Origin: Aequorivita sp.
GTDB lineage: Bacteria; Bacteroidota; Bacteroidia; Flavobacteriales; Flavobacteriaceae
Assembly: GCA_024637015.1 (NCBI GenBank)
Contig: JAGXGE010000009.1
Coordinates: 1-64,000 of the forward strand
Reading direction: 5' to 3'
Length of the DNA stretch: 64,000 nucleotides
This document shows, in pieces, positions 1 through 8,490 of the stretch. The notes below the pieces were generated by a model that saw only the letters and a list, made by a program, of their open reading frames with translations, was not told the DNA's origin and made no database searches. Positions within the stretch are counted from its first letter, which is position 1. Each line of letters begins with the position of its first letter. The translations under genes and the position numbers were made by a program.

Positions 1-2
1 CT

Positions 3-296
3 ATTATAGCTACCATATTCTGGCTTGCAGGTTCGCTGCTCTTTAGCCTTTTTGTAAATAACTTTGGTAGAATTGATGAAACTTATGGCAGCTTTGCTGC
101 AGTGATTATTCTTATGCTGTGGTTCTTTCTTACTGCATTCATTGTCCTCCTCGGTGCGGAAGTCAATTCTGAAATGGAACATCAAACGAGACGGGATACC
201 ACAACCGGTGAAGATAAACCCATGGGACAGCGTGGCGGCTATCATGCCGATCATGTTGCAAAAGGTGCCAAGGTAACCCTTGGCGATGATGGTTAG
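3..296 (+). CDS. YihY/BrkB family membrane protein, C-terminal part (truncated by window edge)
   Basis: Frame open from base 3: IIATIFWLAGSLLFSLFVNNFGRIDETYGSFAAVIILMLWFFLTAFIVLLGAEVNSE, typical YihY/BrkB C-terminal TM motif; hydrophilic tail follows. Confidence 0.8.
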   Translation: MIATIFWLAGSLLFSLFVNNFGRIDETYGSFAAVIILMLWFFLTAFIVLLGAEVNSEMEHQTRRDTTTGEDKPMGQRGGYHADHVAKGAKVTLGDDG

Positions 297-346
297 CAGT
301 TTGCTCTTGGCAGTATTTGTGTTTAAAGAACCCTTTAAACCTTCAT

Positions 347-570
347 GAGGCCACTTGCCGTCATGAATAGAACTACACCTGGGCAGGTTGCCGCAGTCGC
401 TCCTTGGGTCGCTCCTTCGCAATGACGTCAAACAATCATGAGCAAAACCGTCATTGCGAGCGAAGCGTGGCAATCTCTTGAGGCTACTTGCCGTCATGAA
501 TAGAACTACACCACAACAGATTGCCACAGTCGTGCCTCTTTCGCAATGACGTTAAACAATCATGAGCAAA
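347..570. repeat. Tandemly duplicated intergenic repeat with inverted arms
   Basis: gaggcYacttgccgtcatgaatagaactacac at 347-378 and 480-511; cgcaatgacgtYaaacaatcatgagcaaa at 418-446 and 542-570; arm gtcattgcgagcgaagcgtggcaatct (450-476) is roughly inverted relative to agattgccac...cgcaatgac (518-550). Confidence 0.8.
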
Positions 571-893
571 CTCCAAACGCAAGTAACATTCCAGCTCGTT
601 TTTATAGTGGTTTTGTGCGGTGGCTTGTTTTGCAGCTTTTAGATTGAAGGGGTGCAGTTAATCGAATACTTGTTGGAAAAGAGGAGGGAGGCTCAAATTT
701 TTTTATACATTTGGATTTAAGCTTTGTGCTTTATTCTCCCCACTTAATGAAAACCCGTGCGCAGGCTATGGCTTGTTATGGTTTGTTGTGCATAGGATTT
801 TTGAAAAATTAAAAATTAATTATTAGAAAGCGTAATGTTGAATAAGCACAATAGTTACTGTGTATATATCCATTTCGATAATTATATAAAACT

Positions 894-2282
894 ATGAGGT
901 TTTACTTTTTCATATTTTTTGTTTTTGCTTTTCGTATGCAGGTGTATTCACAATTTGGCCCACAACAAATTATATCTACTGCTGTACCTAGTTCATCATC
1001 CGTAATCACTGCAGACTTAGACGGGGACGGGGATATAGATGTTATTTCAAGATCGTATCAAGATCAAAAAATTGCTTGGTATGAGAATACTGATGGTCGA
1101 GGAAGTTTTGGAGCAATGCAAGTGATTGTACAAAATGCTGATGAGTATGCAACAGCAGTTTCTGCATCAGATTTAGATGGAGATGGAGCTATTGACCTAC
1201 TCTCGGCTTTTGATGGAGAATTCCCCGGAGTGAGTAAAATAGCATGGAATAAAAACCTTGATGGCCTCGGGAATTTTGGACCTCAACAAATCATCTCTTT
1301 TGACCACGTTTCGGTTTGGACTATTATTGGAACTGATATCGATAATGACTCAGACTTGGATATACTCATTATTGACAGAAATCAGAACCAAGTTGCTTGG
1401 TTCGAGAATCTTGATGGTTTAGGAAATTTTGGACCAGAAATAACAATATCAACCAATCTAGATTGGCCAATATTTGGGGTTGTAGGTGATATTGATAATG
1501 ATGGTGATATAGATATTCTTACTCATTCCTATGACGGCAATAACATAGGTTGGTTTGAAAACCTTAACGGTCAAGGCTCATTTAGCGATTTACAAATTAT
1601 TTCTACAGCCGTAGATCAACCATTTCAAGTTTTTCTTGCTGATATTGATATGGATAATGATTTAGATGTTATATCCACTTCTCTTAATGATAATAAAGTA
1701 GCATGGTATGAAAATACTGATGGTCAGGGTGCTTTTGGCCCACAATTGATTATTTCAACAGATATTATATATCCATACACACTATTTGTGCAAGACCTAG
1801 ATAATGATGATGATATGGATATTTTTTCTTCCTATTCAGATGATTTCATGTATGGTATTGTTTGGTTTGAAAATTTAGATGGTACCGGCACTTTTTCTGC
1901 TCCCAAATTAATCTCAGATGAGGTTTCATATCCAACTTCAGTTTTTGCTTCTGATTTAGATCAGGATCAAGATATTGATGTACTTTCTTCATCCTTCCAT
2001 GATTATAAAATTGCATGGTATGAAAATCAAACTATTTTAAATAGTCCTGATTTTAAAAAACCTAAAAGCATCTTTTATCCAAATCCTGTATCACAAACTT
2101 TATATATCAATTCCGAGGAGACAATTCAAACAATTAAAATATTCAACAATATTGGACAGCTGGTTAAGTTAAATTCAAATAGTAATAAAATTAGAACTGA
2201 GGACATTCAAAGCGGTTTTTACCTCGTATATGTATATTATGAAAATGGACTATTGGAAAAACATAAGCTTATAAAGGAATAA
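894..2282 (+). CDS. Secreted FG-GAP/VCBS-repeat protein with C-terminal T9SS sorting domain
   Basis: N-terminal signal-like segment; seven DxDxDxD-type repeats (DLDGDGDIDV etc.); C-term FYPNPVSQTLYI...GFYLVYVYYENGLLEKHKLIKE. Confidence 0.85.
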   Translation: MRFYFFIFFVFAFRMQVYSQFGPQQIISTAVPSSSSVITADLDGDGDIDVISRSYQDQKIAWYENTDGRGSFGAMQVIVQNADEYATAVSASDLDGDGAIDLLSAFDGEFPGVSKIAWNKNLDGLGNFGPQQIISFDHVSVWTIIGTDIDNDSDLDILIIDRNQNQVAWFENLDGLGNFGPEITISTNLDWPIFGVVGDIDNDGDIDILTHSYDGNNIGWFENLNGQGSFSDLQIISTAVDQPFQVFLADIDMDNDLDVISTSLNDNKVAWYENTDGQGAFGPQLIISTDIIYPYTLFVQDLDNDDDMDIFSSYSDDFMYGIVWFENLDGTGTFSAPKLISDEVSYPTSVFASDLDQDQDIDVLSSSFHDYKIAWYENQTILNSPDFKKPKSIFYPNPVSQTLYINSEETIQTIKIFNNIGQLVKLNSNSNKIRTEDIQSGFYLVYVYYENGLLEKHKLIKE

Positions 2283-2738
2283 ATACATGTGCGAAACAAG
2301 AACTAAGCTAAAAAACAACAATTTCCTTCATTGATTTTTTTGACAATATAATATTAAGCTGAAAACTTAGTCTTATAACTTTGATTTACAGTAGGAGTAC
2401 ACGGGCGAGACGCCCGCGCCAGTAGGGGGTTGACAATTTTAATCGGATAAACCCTCAACATCCTCTTCATCTCCTCCGCCAATACCCCCCCTCCCAAACC
2501 CCAGCAGCCCAATAACGCTATAATTTCAAATATTTCTTATATTAGCATATAGCAAATTCTCACCTTCACTTTAAAATTAATCCAAAATGTCAAAAAAACC
2601 TATCAATTATAGGTCTAAGGACCTACTATTGAAGGATGAACAAATTATGGAGCACCATCCTTAGAAACAAACTTAATAATTAATAAAAGGGAAGCTGAAA
2701 ACTGAGCAGAGTAAGCGAAAAAAAATAAATTTTAAAAA

Positions 2739-3269
2739 ATGAAACAAATCAAATTTTTAGGAGTCTTAGTTTTTTTCGCATCCATTTTATTTATCGGTTG
2801 TAAAAATTCGAGTGAACCTCAAGTAACTTCATCCGAAAAAACAGAAATGACAGCTGCCGAAAAGGAAACTGCAAAAACAGAAATTTCGAATACCAATACC
2901 CAAATCGTTTCAAATTTGAATGCCCTTGATGTTGAGGCTGCAATGCAGGGATATTCAAAGGATGTTACGAGTGTGGGTGTAGCGGGTGCGACTTCAGATT
3001 ATCAAACTTTGGAAAATGGCTTAAAAGAAGCATTTAGCGGACTAAATTCATTCTCTTTAACGAAAGTAAGTGAGGATTTCCTATTTATCTCTGATACTTT
3101 TGTGCTTTGTACTTGGATAGGAACTGTTGAAGTTGAGCTTAAAACAGGTGAACGCTTTAAGAATGACGTTCATACTGCAAGTTTACTTTATAGCAAAATA
3201 GACAATGAATGGAAAATTGTGTACGAACACGCTTCTGAAACCCCAGCAAAACATGTAGCTGTAGAGTAA
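2739..3269 (+). CDS. Lipoprotein with NTF2/SnoaL-like (DUF4440-type) domain
   Basis: Lipobox ILFIGCKNS; NTF2-like fold sequence (DVEAAMQGYSKDVTSVG...LYSKIDNEWKIVYEHAS). Confidence 0.7.
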   Translation: MKQIKFLGVLVFFASILFIGCKNSSEPQVTSSEKTEMTAAEKETAKTEISNTNTQIVSNLNALDVEAAMQGYSKDVTSVGVAGATSDYQTLENGLKEAFSGLNSFSLTKVSEDFLFISDTFVLCTWIGTVEVELKTGERFKNDVHTASLLYSKIDNEWKIVYEHASETPAKHVAVE

Positions 3270-3523
3270 AAAGCGCGAATAAAAAAACTACTGCCAACCA
3301 TGTATAAAAATAATGCGGCAGTATATTCTTAATCAAAGCTTAGTGCTGTTTTGTTACAGATGATTTTTCTTCTGAAAATCCTCGTATACAAAACGGCACT
3401 ATTCTTATATGCAAACGTCAGCAACAAGTTGAAATTAAAAATTATGCAAAATGATAAAAAACCACTTGTCAAAAACTAGGCGCTAACTACATGCAACGCC
3501 AGCAATTGGAAACAGCCCAAAGT
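3268..3523. repeat. 256-bp direct repeat, copy 1
   Basis: Aligns without gaps to 6976-7231 with about 6 mismatches by eye. Confidence 0.93.
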
Positions 3524-3671
3524 CCGACGCATATAGAGTGCCAAGAATAATACAAAAACAGACAAAAGCCATAGGCTAGGGGAGACCCACGGTTTTTGGC
3601 CAAACTAAAGACCATTAAACAGAATCTCAACTCAATAAAAATCACTACATTACAGTCTATAATGTGATGCT

Positions 3672-4763
3672 ATGCCAATATACATGGACCGCCATGATGT
3701 TTCAGATGAAGTAACCGCTGAGATTGTGGCACAATTACATCAAGCGGATTTAAAAATACAGGATAAATACAACTGTAAAGGCATAACCTATTGGTTTGAC
3801 GACGGTAGAAAAACGGCGTTTTGTTTAGTGGAAGCACCAAACAAGGAAGCCATTCAAAAAATGCACAACCATGCCCATGGACAAGTACCCCATAGAATAA
3901 TAGAAGTGGACGATGCCGTAGTGGAATCCTTTTTGGGTCGTATAGAAGACCCTGTAAAGGCGAAAAACACAGCCTTGAATATTATTAACGATCCAGCTTT
4001 TAGAACTATTATGGTTATAAGAACAAAGCCATTACATTTATTGGAACACAACAAATTCGTAAAGGCAAACTATCAAAAACTTACTGGCTCCATACATACA
4101 TCTTTAAACACTCATAAAGGCCGTATGGTGAAACAACAATTATATTATTGTTTGGCAGCCTTTGATTCGGTTACCCAAGCGGTACAATGCGCTCTGGATA
4201 TTCAAAATAGTACTGCAAATCAACAAAACCAATGGGCCTTAAGCATTGGGCTGAGTGCCGGAGTACCTGTAACGGAAAAGGATGGCATTTTTGAGGATAC
4301 CATAAAAATAGCCGAACGCTTATGTGAGTATGATAGTAGCCCTATTTCCATATCAACTGAAGTGAAGGACCTATACGAAAGTGAACATCTAAATGTCCCT
4401 ATTAATAGTAGTTTTGTGCATGCATTAAGCACCACCGACGAGAAATTTCTTAACAACCTTATGGATTATATAGAGCAAGTTTGGGATAAAACCACTTTAA
4501 ATGCAAGCGACTTTTGTAAAAATTTAGGATATAGCAAGTCGCAGTTTTATCGTAAAATGATGGCAGTCCTAGGAAAATCTCCCAATACATTTATAAAAGA
4601 TTACCGTTTAGAACAAGCTTTGCAGTTACTGCAGAAACAAACAGATAATATCTCTGAGGTTGCATTTAAAACTGGCTTTAATAGTGCTGCCTATTTCTCA
4701 AAATGCTTTGTGGATAAGTACGGCCTGCTACCTTCAAAATACACACGCAATTACATCGCTTAA
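3672..4763 (+). CDS. AraC-family regulator with N-terminal DUF4242 (nickel-binding-like) domain and central degenerate cyclase-homology-like region
   Basis: N-term MPIYMDRHDV...KGITYWFDDGRKTAFCLVEAPNKEAIQKMHNHAHG is DUF4242-like; C-term KNLGYSKSQFYRKMMAVLGKSPNTFIKDYRLEQALQLL...SEVAFKTGFNSAAYFSKCFVDKYGLLPSKY is an AraC HTH. Confidence 0.85.
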   Translation: MPIYMDRHDVSDEVTAEIVAQLHQADLKIQDKYNCKGITYWFDDGRKTAFCLVEAPNKEAIQKMHNHAHGQVPHRIIEVDDAVVESFLGRIEDPVKAKNTALNIINDPAFRTIMVIRTKPLHLLEHNKFVKANYQKLTGSIHTSLNTHKGRMVKQQLYYCLAAFDSVTQAVQCALDIQNSTANQQNQWALSIGLSAGVPVTEKDGIFEDTIKIAERLCEYDSSPISISTEVKDLYESEHLNVPINSSFVHALSTTDEKFLNNLMDYIEQVWDKTTLNASDFCKNLGYSKSQFYRKMMAVLGKSPNTFIKDYRLEQALQLLQKQTDNISEVAFKTGFNSAAYFSKCFVDKYGLLPSKYTRNYIA

Positions 4764-4878
4764 TATCAGCTTCTTATAATTCCCCCAATGGTCCAAAATT
4801 GTTATTTTTTGAATTAATTGTAGTGGTGTGTCCTATTTCATCTCTTTAGTTTTGGGTTATAACTAAAAACCAAATAAC

Positions 4879-5253
4879 ATGAGCAAAACACTTTACGAAC
4901 GTTTGGGGGGTAAAGAAGGCATTACAAAGATAGTAGATGATACTGTAGATGCGCATATGAATAACCCTGCTATAAATGCACGATTTCTACCTTTTAAAGA
5001 AAAACCAGAACAGTTAGCCATCATTAAAAAACACACTATAGATTTTTTCAGTGCTGGAAGTGGTGGCCCTGCCAATTATTCAGGAAAAGATATGGTAACA
5101 ACCCATACTGGCATGAATATAAGTCCTTCGGAATATATGCACGTAATGGATGATATTTTTGCCGCCTTAGACAAGAATTCCATTTCGGAAGATTCAAAAA
5201 AAGACGTTTTGGCCATATTGTGGTCGTTAAAAGATATGATTATTTCAAAATAA
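4879..5253 (+). CDS. Group 1 truncated hemoglobin
   Basis: MSKTLYERLGGKEGITKIVDDTVDAHMNNPAINARF...HTGMNISPSEYMHVMDDI, trHbN-type pattern. Confidence 0.9.
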   Translation: MSKTLYERLGGKEGITKIVDDTVDAHMNNPAINARFLPFKEKPEQLAIIKKHTIDFFSAGSGGPANYSGKDMVTTHTGMNISPSEYMHVMDDIFAALDKNSISEDSKKDVLAILWSLKDMIISK

Positions 5254-5272
5254 CAACAGAATAGAAAGCAAA

Positions 5273-6667
5273 ATGAAAAATTCAATAAAACAATTAGATC
5301 CTTCAAAAATAGAGGCTTTTGCTGCCCAATTGCGAGGAAGAGTGATATTGCCTTCTGATGCAGACTATAATGAAACCCGTAAAGTATATAATGGCATGAT
5401 TGACAAACACCCTGGGATATTTGCCATGTGTGTAGATGTTGCAGACGTTATGGCCTCAGTAAATTTTGGTCGGGAGCACAACCTACTTATTGCTGTAAGA
5501 GGTGGCGGACACAATGGTGGCGGACTGGGCTTGTGTAATGAGGGTTTGGTGATTGACTTATCGGGCCTTAAATATGTTAGGGTAGATACCGCTGATAACA
5601 CAGTCCGCGTGGGAGGAGGAAACCTTTGGGGCGAAGTTGATCACGCCACCCATCCTTTTGGACTGGCAGTTCCGGCTGGTATTATATCGTCTACGGGCGT
5701 TGGAGGATTGACCCTTGGAGGAGGAGTAGGGCATTTATCACGTAAATACGGATTGACTATAGACAACCTTCTTGAAGCCGATATGGTTTTGTCCGATGGC
5801 TCTTTTGTTACCGTAAATAAAGACCAGTATACCGACCTTTTTTGGGCAATTCGTGGTGGTGGTGGAAACTTTGGGATTGTAACCTCCTTTAAATTCCAAG
5901 CTCATAAAGTGAGCACGGTATTTGGAGGTCCAACTTTGTGGCCTATCGAAAAAACAGAAGAAATTATGGAATGGTACCATACTTTTATTAATAGCGCGCC
6001 AGAAGAGTTAAACGGATTTATTGCCACCATGATTATTCCAGGTCCACCATTTCCAGAGCATTTGCACAATAAACAATTTTGTGGCATTGTATGGTGCTAC
6101 ACGGGTGATATGGATAAAGCCCAAGAACTATTCAAGCCCATTTTAGCCAAAAATCCTTTATTCGAGCATGTTGGTGAAATGCCTTATCCGTCTATACAAA
6201 CGCTATTTGATGGATTAATGCCTCCAGGATTGCAATGGTATTGGAGAGCCGACTTTTTTAATGAATTAGGTTCAGAAGTTAGAGAGCAACACTTAAAATT
6301 TGGCTCAAACATTCCAACACCATTATCTCAGATGCATTTATATCCTATTAGTGGTGCCGCAAGTAGAGTAGGTTCAGAAGAAACTCCTTGGGCATATCGA
6401 GATGCAAATTATGCTGGTGTTATAGTTGGTGTTGATCCAGACCCGAAAAATGCTGATAAAATAACTAAATGGTGTAAAGATTATTGGGAAGCATTGCATC
6501 CGTATTCCGCTGGCGGGGCATATTCTAACTTTATGATGGATGAAGGTCAAGAACGAGTTCGGGCCAGTTATAAGCATAATTATAAACGCTTAGCCGAAAT
6601 CAAAAGGAAATACGACCCAAACAATATATTCAGGGTCAACCAAAATATACAACCCACAAAGCATTAA
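5273..6667 (+). CDS. FAD-binding oxidoreductase with BBE (berberine-bridge-like) C-terminus
   Basis: VRGGGHNGGGLGLCNEGLVIDLSGL, STGVGGLTLGGGVGHLSRKYGLTIDNLLEADMVLSDGS, and C-term NYKRLAEIKRKYDPNNIFRVNQNI. Confidence 0.9.
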   Translation: MKNSIKQLDPSKIEAFAAQLRGRVILPSDADYNETRKVYNGMIDKHPGIFAMCVDVADVMASVNFGREHNLLIAVRGGGHNGGGLGLCNEGLVIDLSGLKYVRVDTADNTVRVGGGNLWGEVDHATHPFGLAVPAGIISSTGVGGLTLGGGVGHLSRKYGLTIDNLLEADMVLSDGSFVTVNKDQYTDLFWAIRGGGGNFGIVTSFKFQAHKVSTVFGGPTLWPIEKTEEIMEWYHTFINSAPEELNGFIATMIIPGPPFPEHLHNKQFCGIVWCYTGDMDKAQELFKPILAKNPLFEHVGEMPYPSIQTLFDGLMPPGLQWYWRADFFNELGSEVREQHLKFGSNIPTPLSQMHLYPISGAASRVGSEETPWAYRDANYAGVIVGVDPDPKNADKITKWCKDYWEALHPYSAGGAYSNFMMDEGQERVRASYKHNYKRLAEIKRKYDPNNIFRVNQNIQPTKH

Positions 6668-6975
6668 TTTATTGTGACTATTTCAATGAACGTGATAAAT
6701 AATCCCAAATGAATTGTGATGTGATATTATTTTCTATAAAGCTCCTGAGAATCGCGTAAAATATTTTATCACGTATCATTCTTCAAATACAAGATTCCTG
6801 ACGATGTAGTTATGAAGACGATATAAGTCTGTATTATAATATTTGTCCTTTATATTTTTTTGGAAGTATATAGACTGCGAATAGGCCTTTACATGATTAT
6901 TCATAAGGATATAATAAATAGGAATTCGTGAATCCTTTAAAGGTCGATATATCTGAGTATCTGTGTAAATTATTG

Positions 6976-7231
6976 AAAAAGCGCTTATAAAAAAACTACT
7001 GCCAACCATGTATAAAAATAATGCGGCAGTATATTCTTAATCAAAGCTTAGTGCTGTTTTGTTACAGATGATTTTTCTTCTGAAAATCCTCGCATACAAA
7101 ACGGCACTATTCTTATATGCAAACGTCAGCAACAAGTTGAAATTAAAAATTATGCAAAATGATAAAAAACCACTTGTCAAAAACTAGGTACTAACTACAT
7201 GCAACGCCAGCAATTGAAAACAGCCCAAAGT
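6976..7231. repeat. 256-bp direct repeat, copy 2
   Basis: Constant offset of 3708 bp from copy 1 (3268-3523), no indels. Confidence 0.93.
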
Positions 7232-7298
7232 ATGAAGCATAGGGCAGGGGAGTGATGGATTATTTGATTTATAGATTTATGGATTTTTGGGTCGAATT

Positions 7299-7394
7299 TT
7301 AATTCAATAGCCTATCCAAAAGCGTTTTCGTTTTTTCAAAAGAAGGTTGTGGCGCTTCTGGATTAAATATCTCCGGCGCTTTTTTTATCTCTAA
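7299..7394 (-). pseudogene. Possible C-terminal coding remnant
   Basis: Reverse-strand frame reads *ILEIKKAPEIFNPEAPQPSFEKTKTLLDRLLN* with no start codon; composition is protein-like. Confidence 0.3.
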
Positions 7395-7415
7395 GATTCA
7401 AAATAAATAAAAACT

Positions 7416-7604
7416 CTATTTCTTCTTGTAGGGAGATTCCTTAACGTCCTCAGATTCACCATAGCCCGCAGGATCATTGGATTCTGGTACCTTTTTGGGA
7501 TCTTCTTTTTTAGGCTCTTTTACGGCCTCTGGTTTGGAATTTGGTTCTTTAGGACTATCCTGCTTTTCTATATTCTGTTCGTTTTTATTCTTTGGGTCTA
7601 ACAT
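7416..7604 (-). CDS. Small Lys/Glu/Pro-rich probably disordered protein
   Basis: ORF from internal Met: MLDPKNKNEQNIEKQDSPKEPNSKPEAVKEPKKEDPKKVPESNDPAGYGESEDVKESPYKKK. Confidence 0.55.
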   Translation of the reverse strand: MLDPKNKNEQNIEKQDSPKEPNSKPEAVKEPKKEDPKKVPESNDPAGYGESEDVKESPYKKK

Positions 7605-7661
7605 TGGTGTTTTTTTGTCGATAAAAGTATGTTTTAGCTGTTGTTTCAACCTGATTACTTT

Positions 7662-7802
7662 TTACTCCTCTTCCTGCTTTTCTTTTTTCGCACCTTTTCC
7701 ATCCGTTTGCGATTTTGGGTTTAGGTTATCGTCCTTAGCGATACCTTTTGCGTGGGGAATGGGGTGTTTTCCTTGTTTGTCTTCAAAATTTGGTGTTTTC
7801 AT
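7662..7802 (-). CDS. Small charged protein, 46 aa
   Basis: Read from reverse strand: MKTPNFEDKQGKHPIPHAKGIAKDDNLNPKSQTDGKGAKKEKQEEE*. Below the ORF-track cutoff. Confidence 0.5.
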   Translation of the reverse strand: MKTPNFEDKQGKHPIPHAKGIAKDDNLNPKSQTDGKGAKKEKQEEE

Positions 7803-8143
7803 AACTTTTTGTTTTTAAATTATTCAATGCTGTTTTAGCATTTCTGATACAAGCTATTAAATTGCTGGCTCTTTACCATACTTGCTAACATTATTTAACA
7901 AAGACATCCCTTATAAAAGTTAAAAAGGTTTAGTAAATAAATTGAATAATGTAACAATGAAGAGCTGTCCGCGTAAGATAAGATTGTCTTAGATCTAGGT
8001 GCGGGCAAAAATATAAAATATTTAAACCTCAAAGCGCGAGACTTTCACAATACCTAAAATACCACGCTAGCGTGCGTTTGCAACGCATGCCCACAAAGTT
8101 GCTTTAAGAAAACTATTTCACTACAATTTAGTATCTTCGAGGA

Positions 8144-8383
8144 ATGAACCAAACTACCTATAAACCAATTTGTTCTGTACAGGTGTTCCATTCCTATTTT
8201 GAGGATACCCTTATGCGTGCTATAGAATTTACACCCACTGGTCATTTTAAGGAAATTATTGGGCAAATGGGCATCGTGCTAAGGCTAACTATAAAACTAC
8301 CAAATGCAAGCGCAAACCAAATAGAAATTGCAAAACGCGATGGCGCGCAATGGGCAATTTCGAAGGTGTATATTTATATATAG
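8144..8383 (+). CDS. Hypothetical protein, possibly a truncated gene remnant
   Basis: 79-aa ORF MNQTTYKPICSVQVFHSYFEDTLMRAIEF...; N-terminal half protein-like, C-terminal half ends abruptly. Confidence 0.35.
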   Translation: MNQTTYKPICSVQVFHSYFEDTLMRAIEFTPTGHFKEIIGQMGIVLRLTIKLPNASANQIEIAKRDGAQWAISKVYIYI

Positions 8384-8490
8384 TTGAACTAAAAAATTAA
8401 AACTATGAAATGCCCATTAACAAATTATAAACCAACCGAAGATGTATATTGGGGCATTCCATCTTCCGCTTTATCAAATATTATATAGAG

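Noticed and set aside
2402-2416. cgggcg-aga-cgcccg hairpin
   Set aside because: Common short GC hairpin in AT-rich intergenic DNA; on its own not evidence of a functional element.
2588-2665. 25-codon ORF MSKKPINYRSKDLLLKDEQIMEHHP
   Set aside because: Too short to support; contains a small palindrome (taggtc/gaccta) but no other evidence.
6776-7009. 77-aa minus-strand ORF between the flavoprotein and repeat copy 2
   Set aside because: AT-rich, no motif, and runs into the direct repeat; probably noncoding.
3268-7231. Integron cassette with attC sites
   Set aside because: No convincing RYYYAAC/GTTRRRY core pair found by eye and no integrase in the window; kept only as an alternative hypothesis.
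7477-7818. 113-aa plus-strand ORF rich in Phe/Ser/Gly/Cys
   Set aside because: Reverse complement of the two small charged proteins; composition is the expected antisense artefact.
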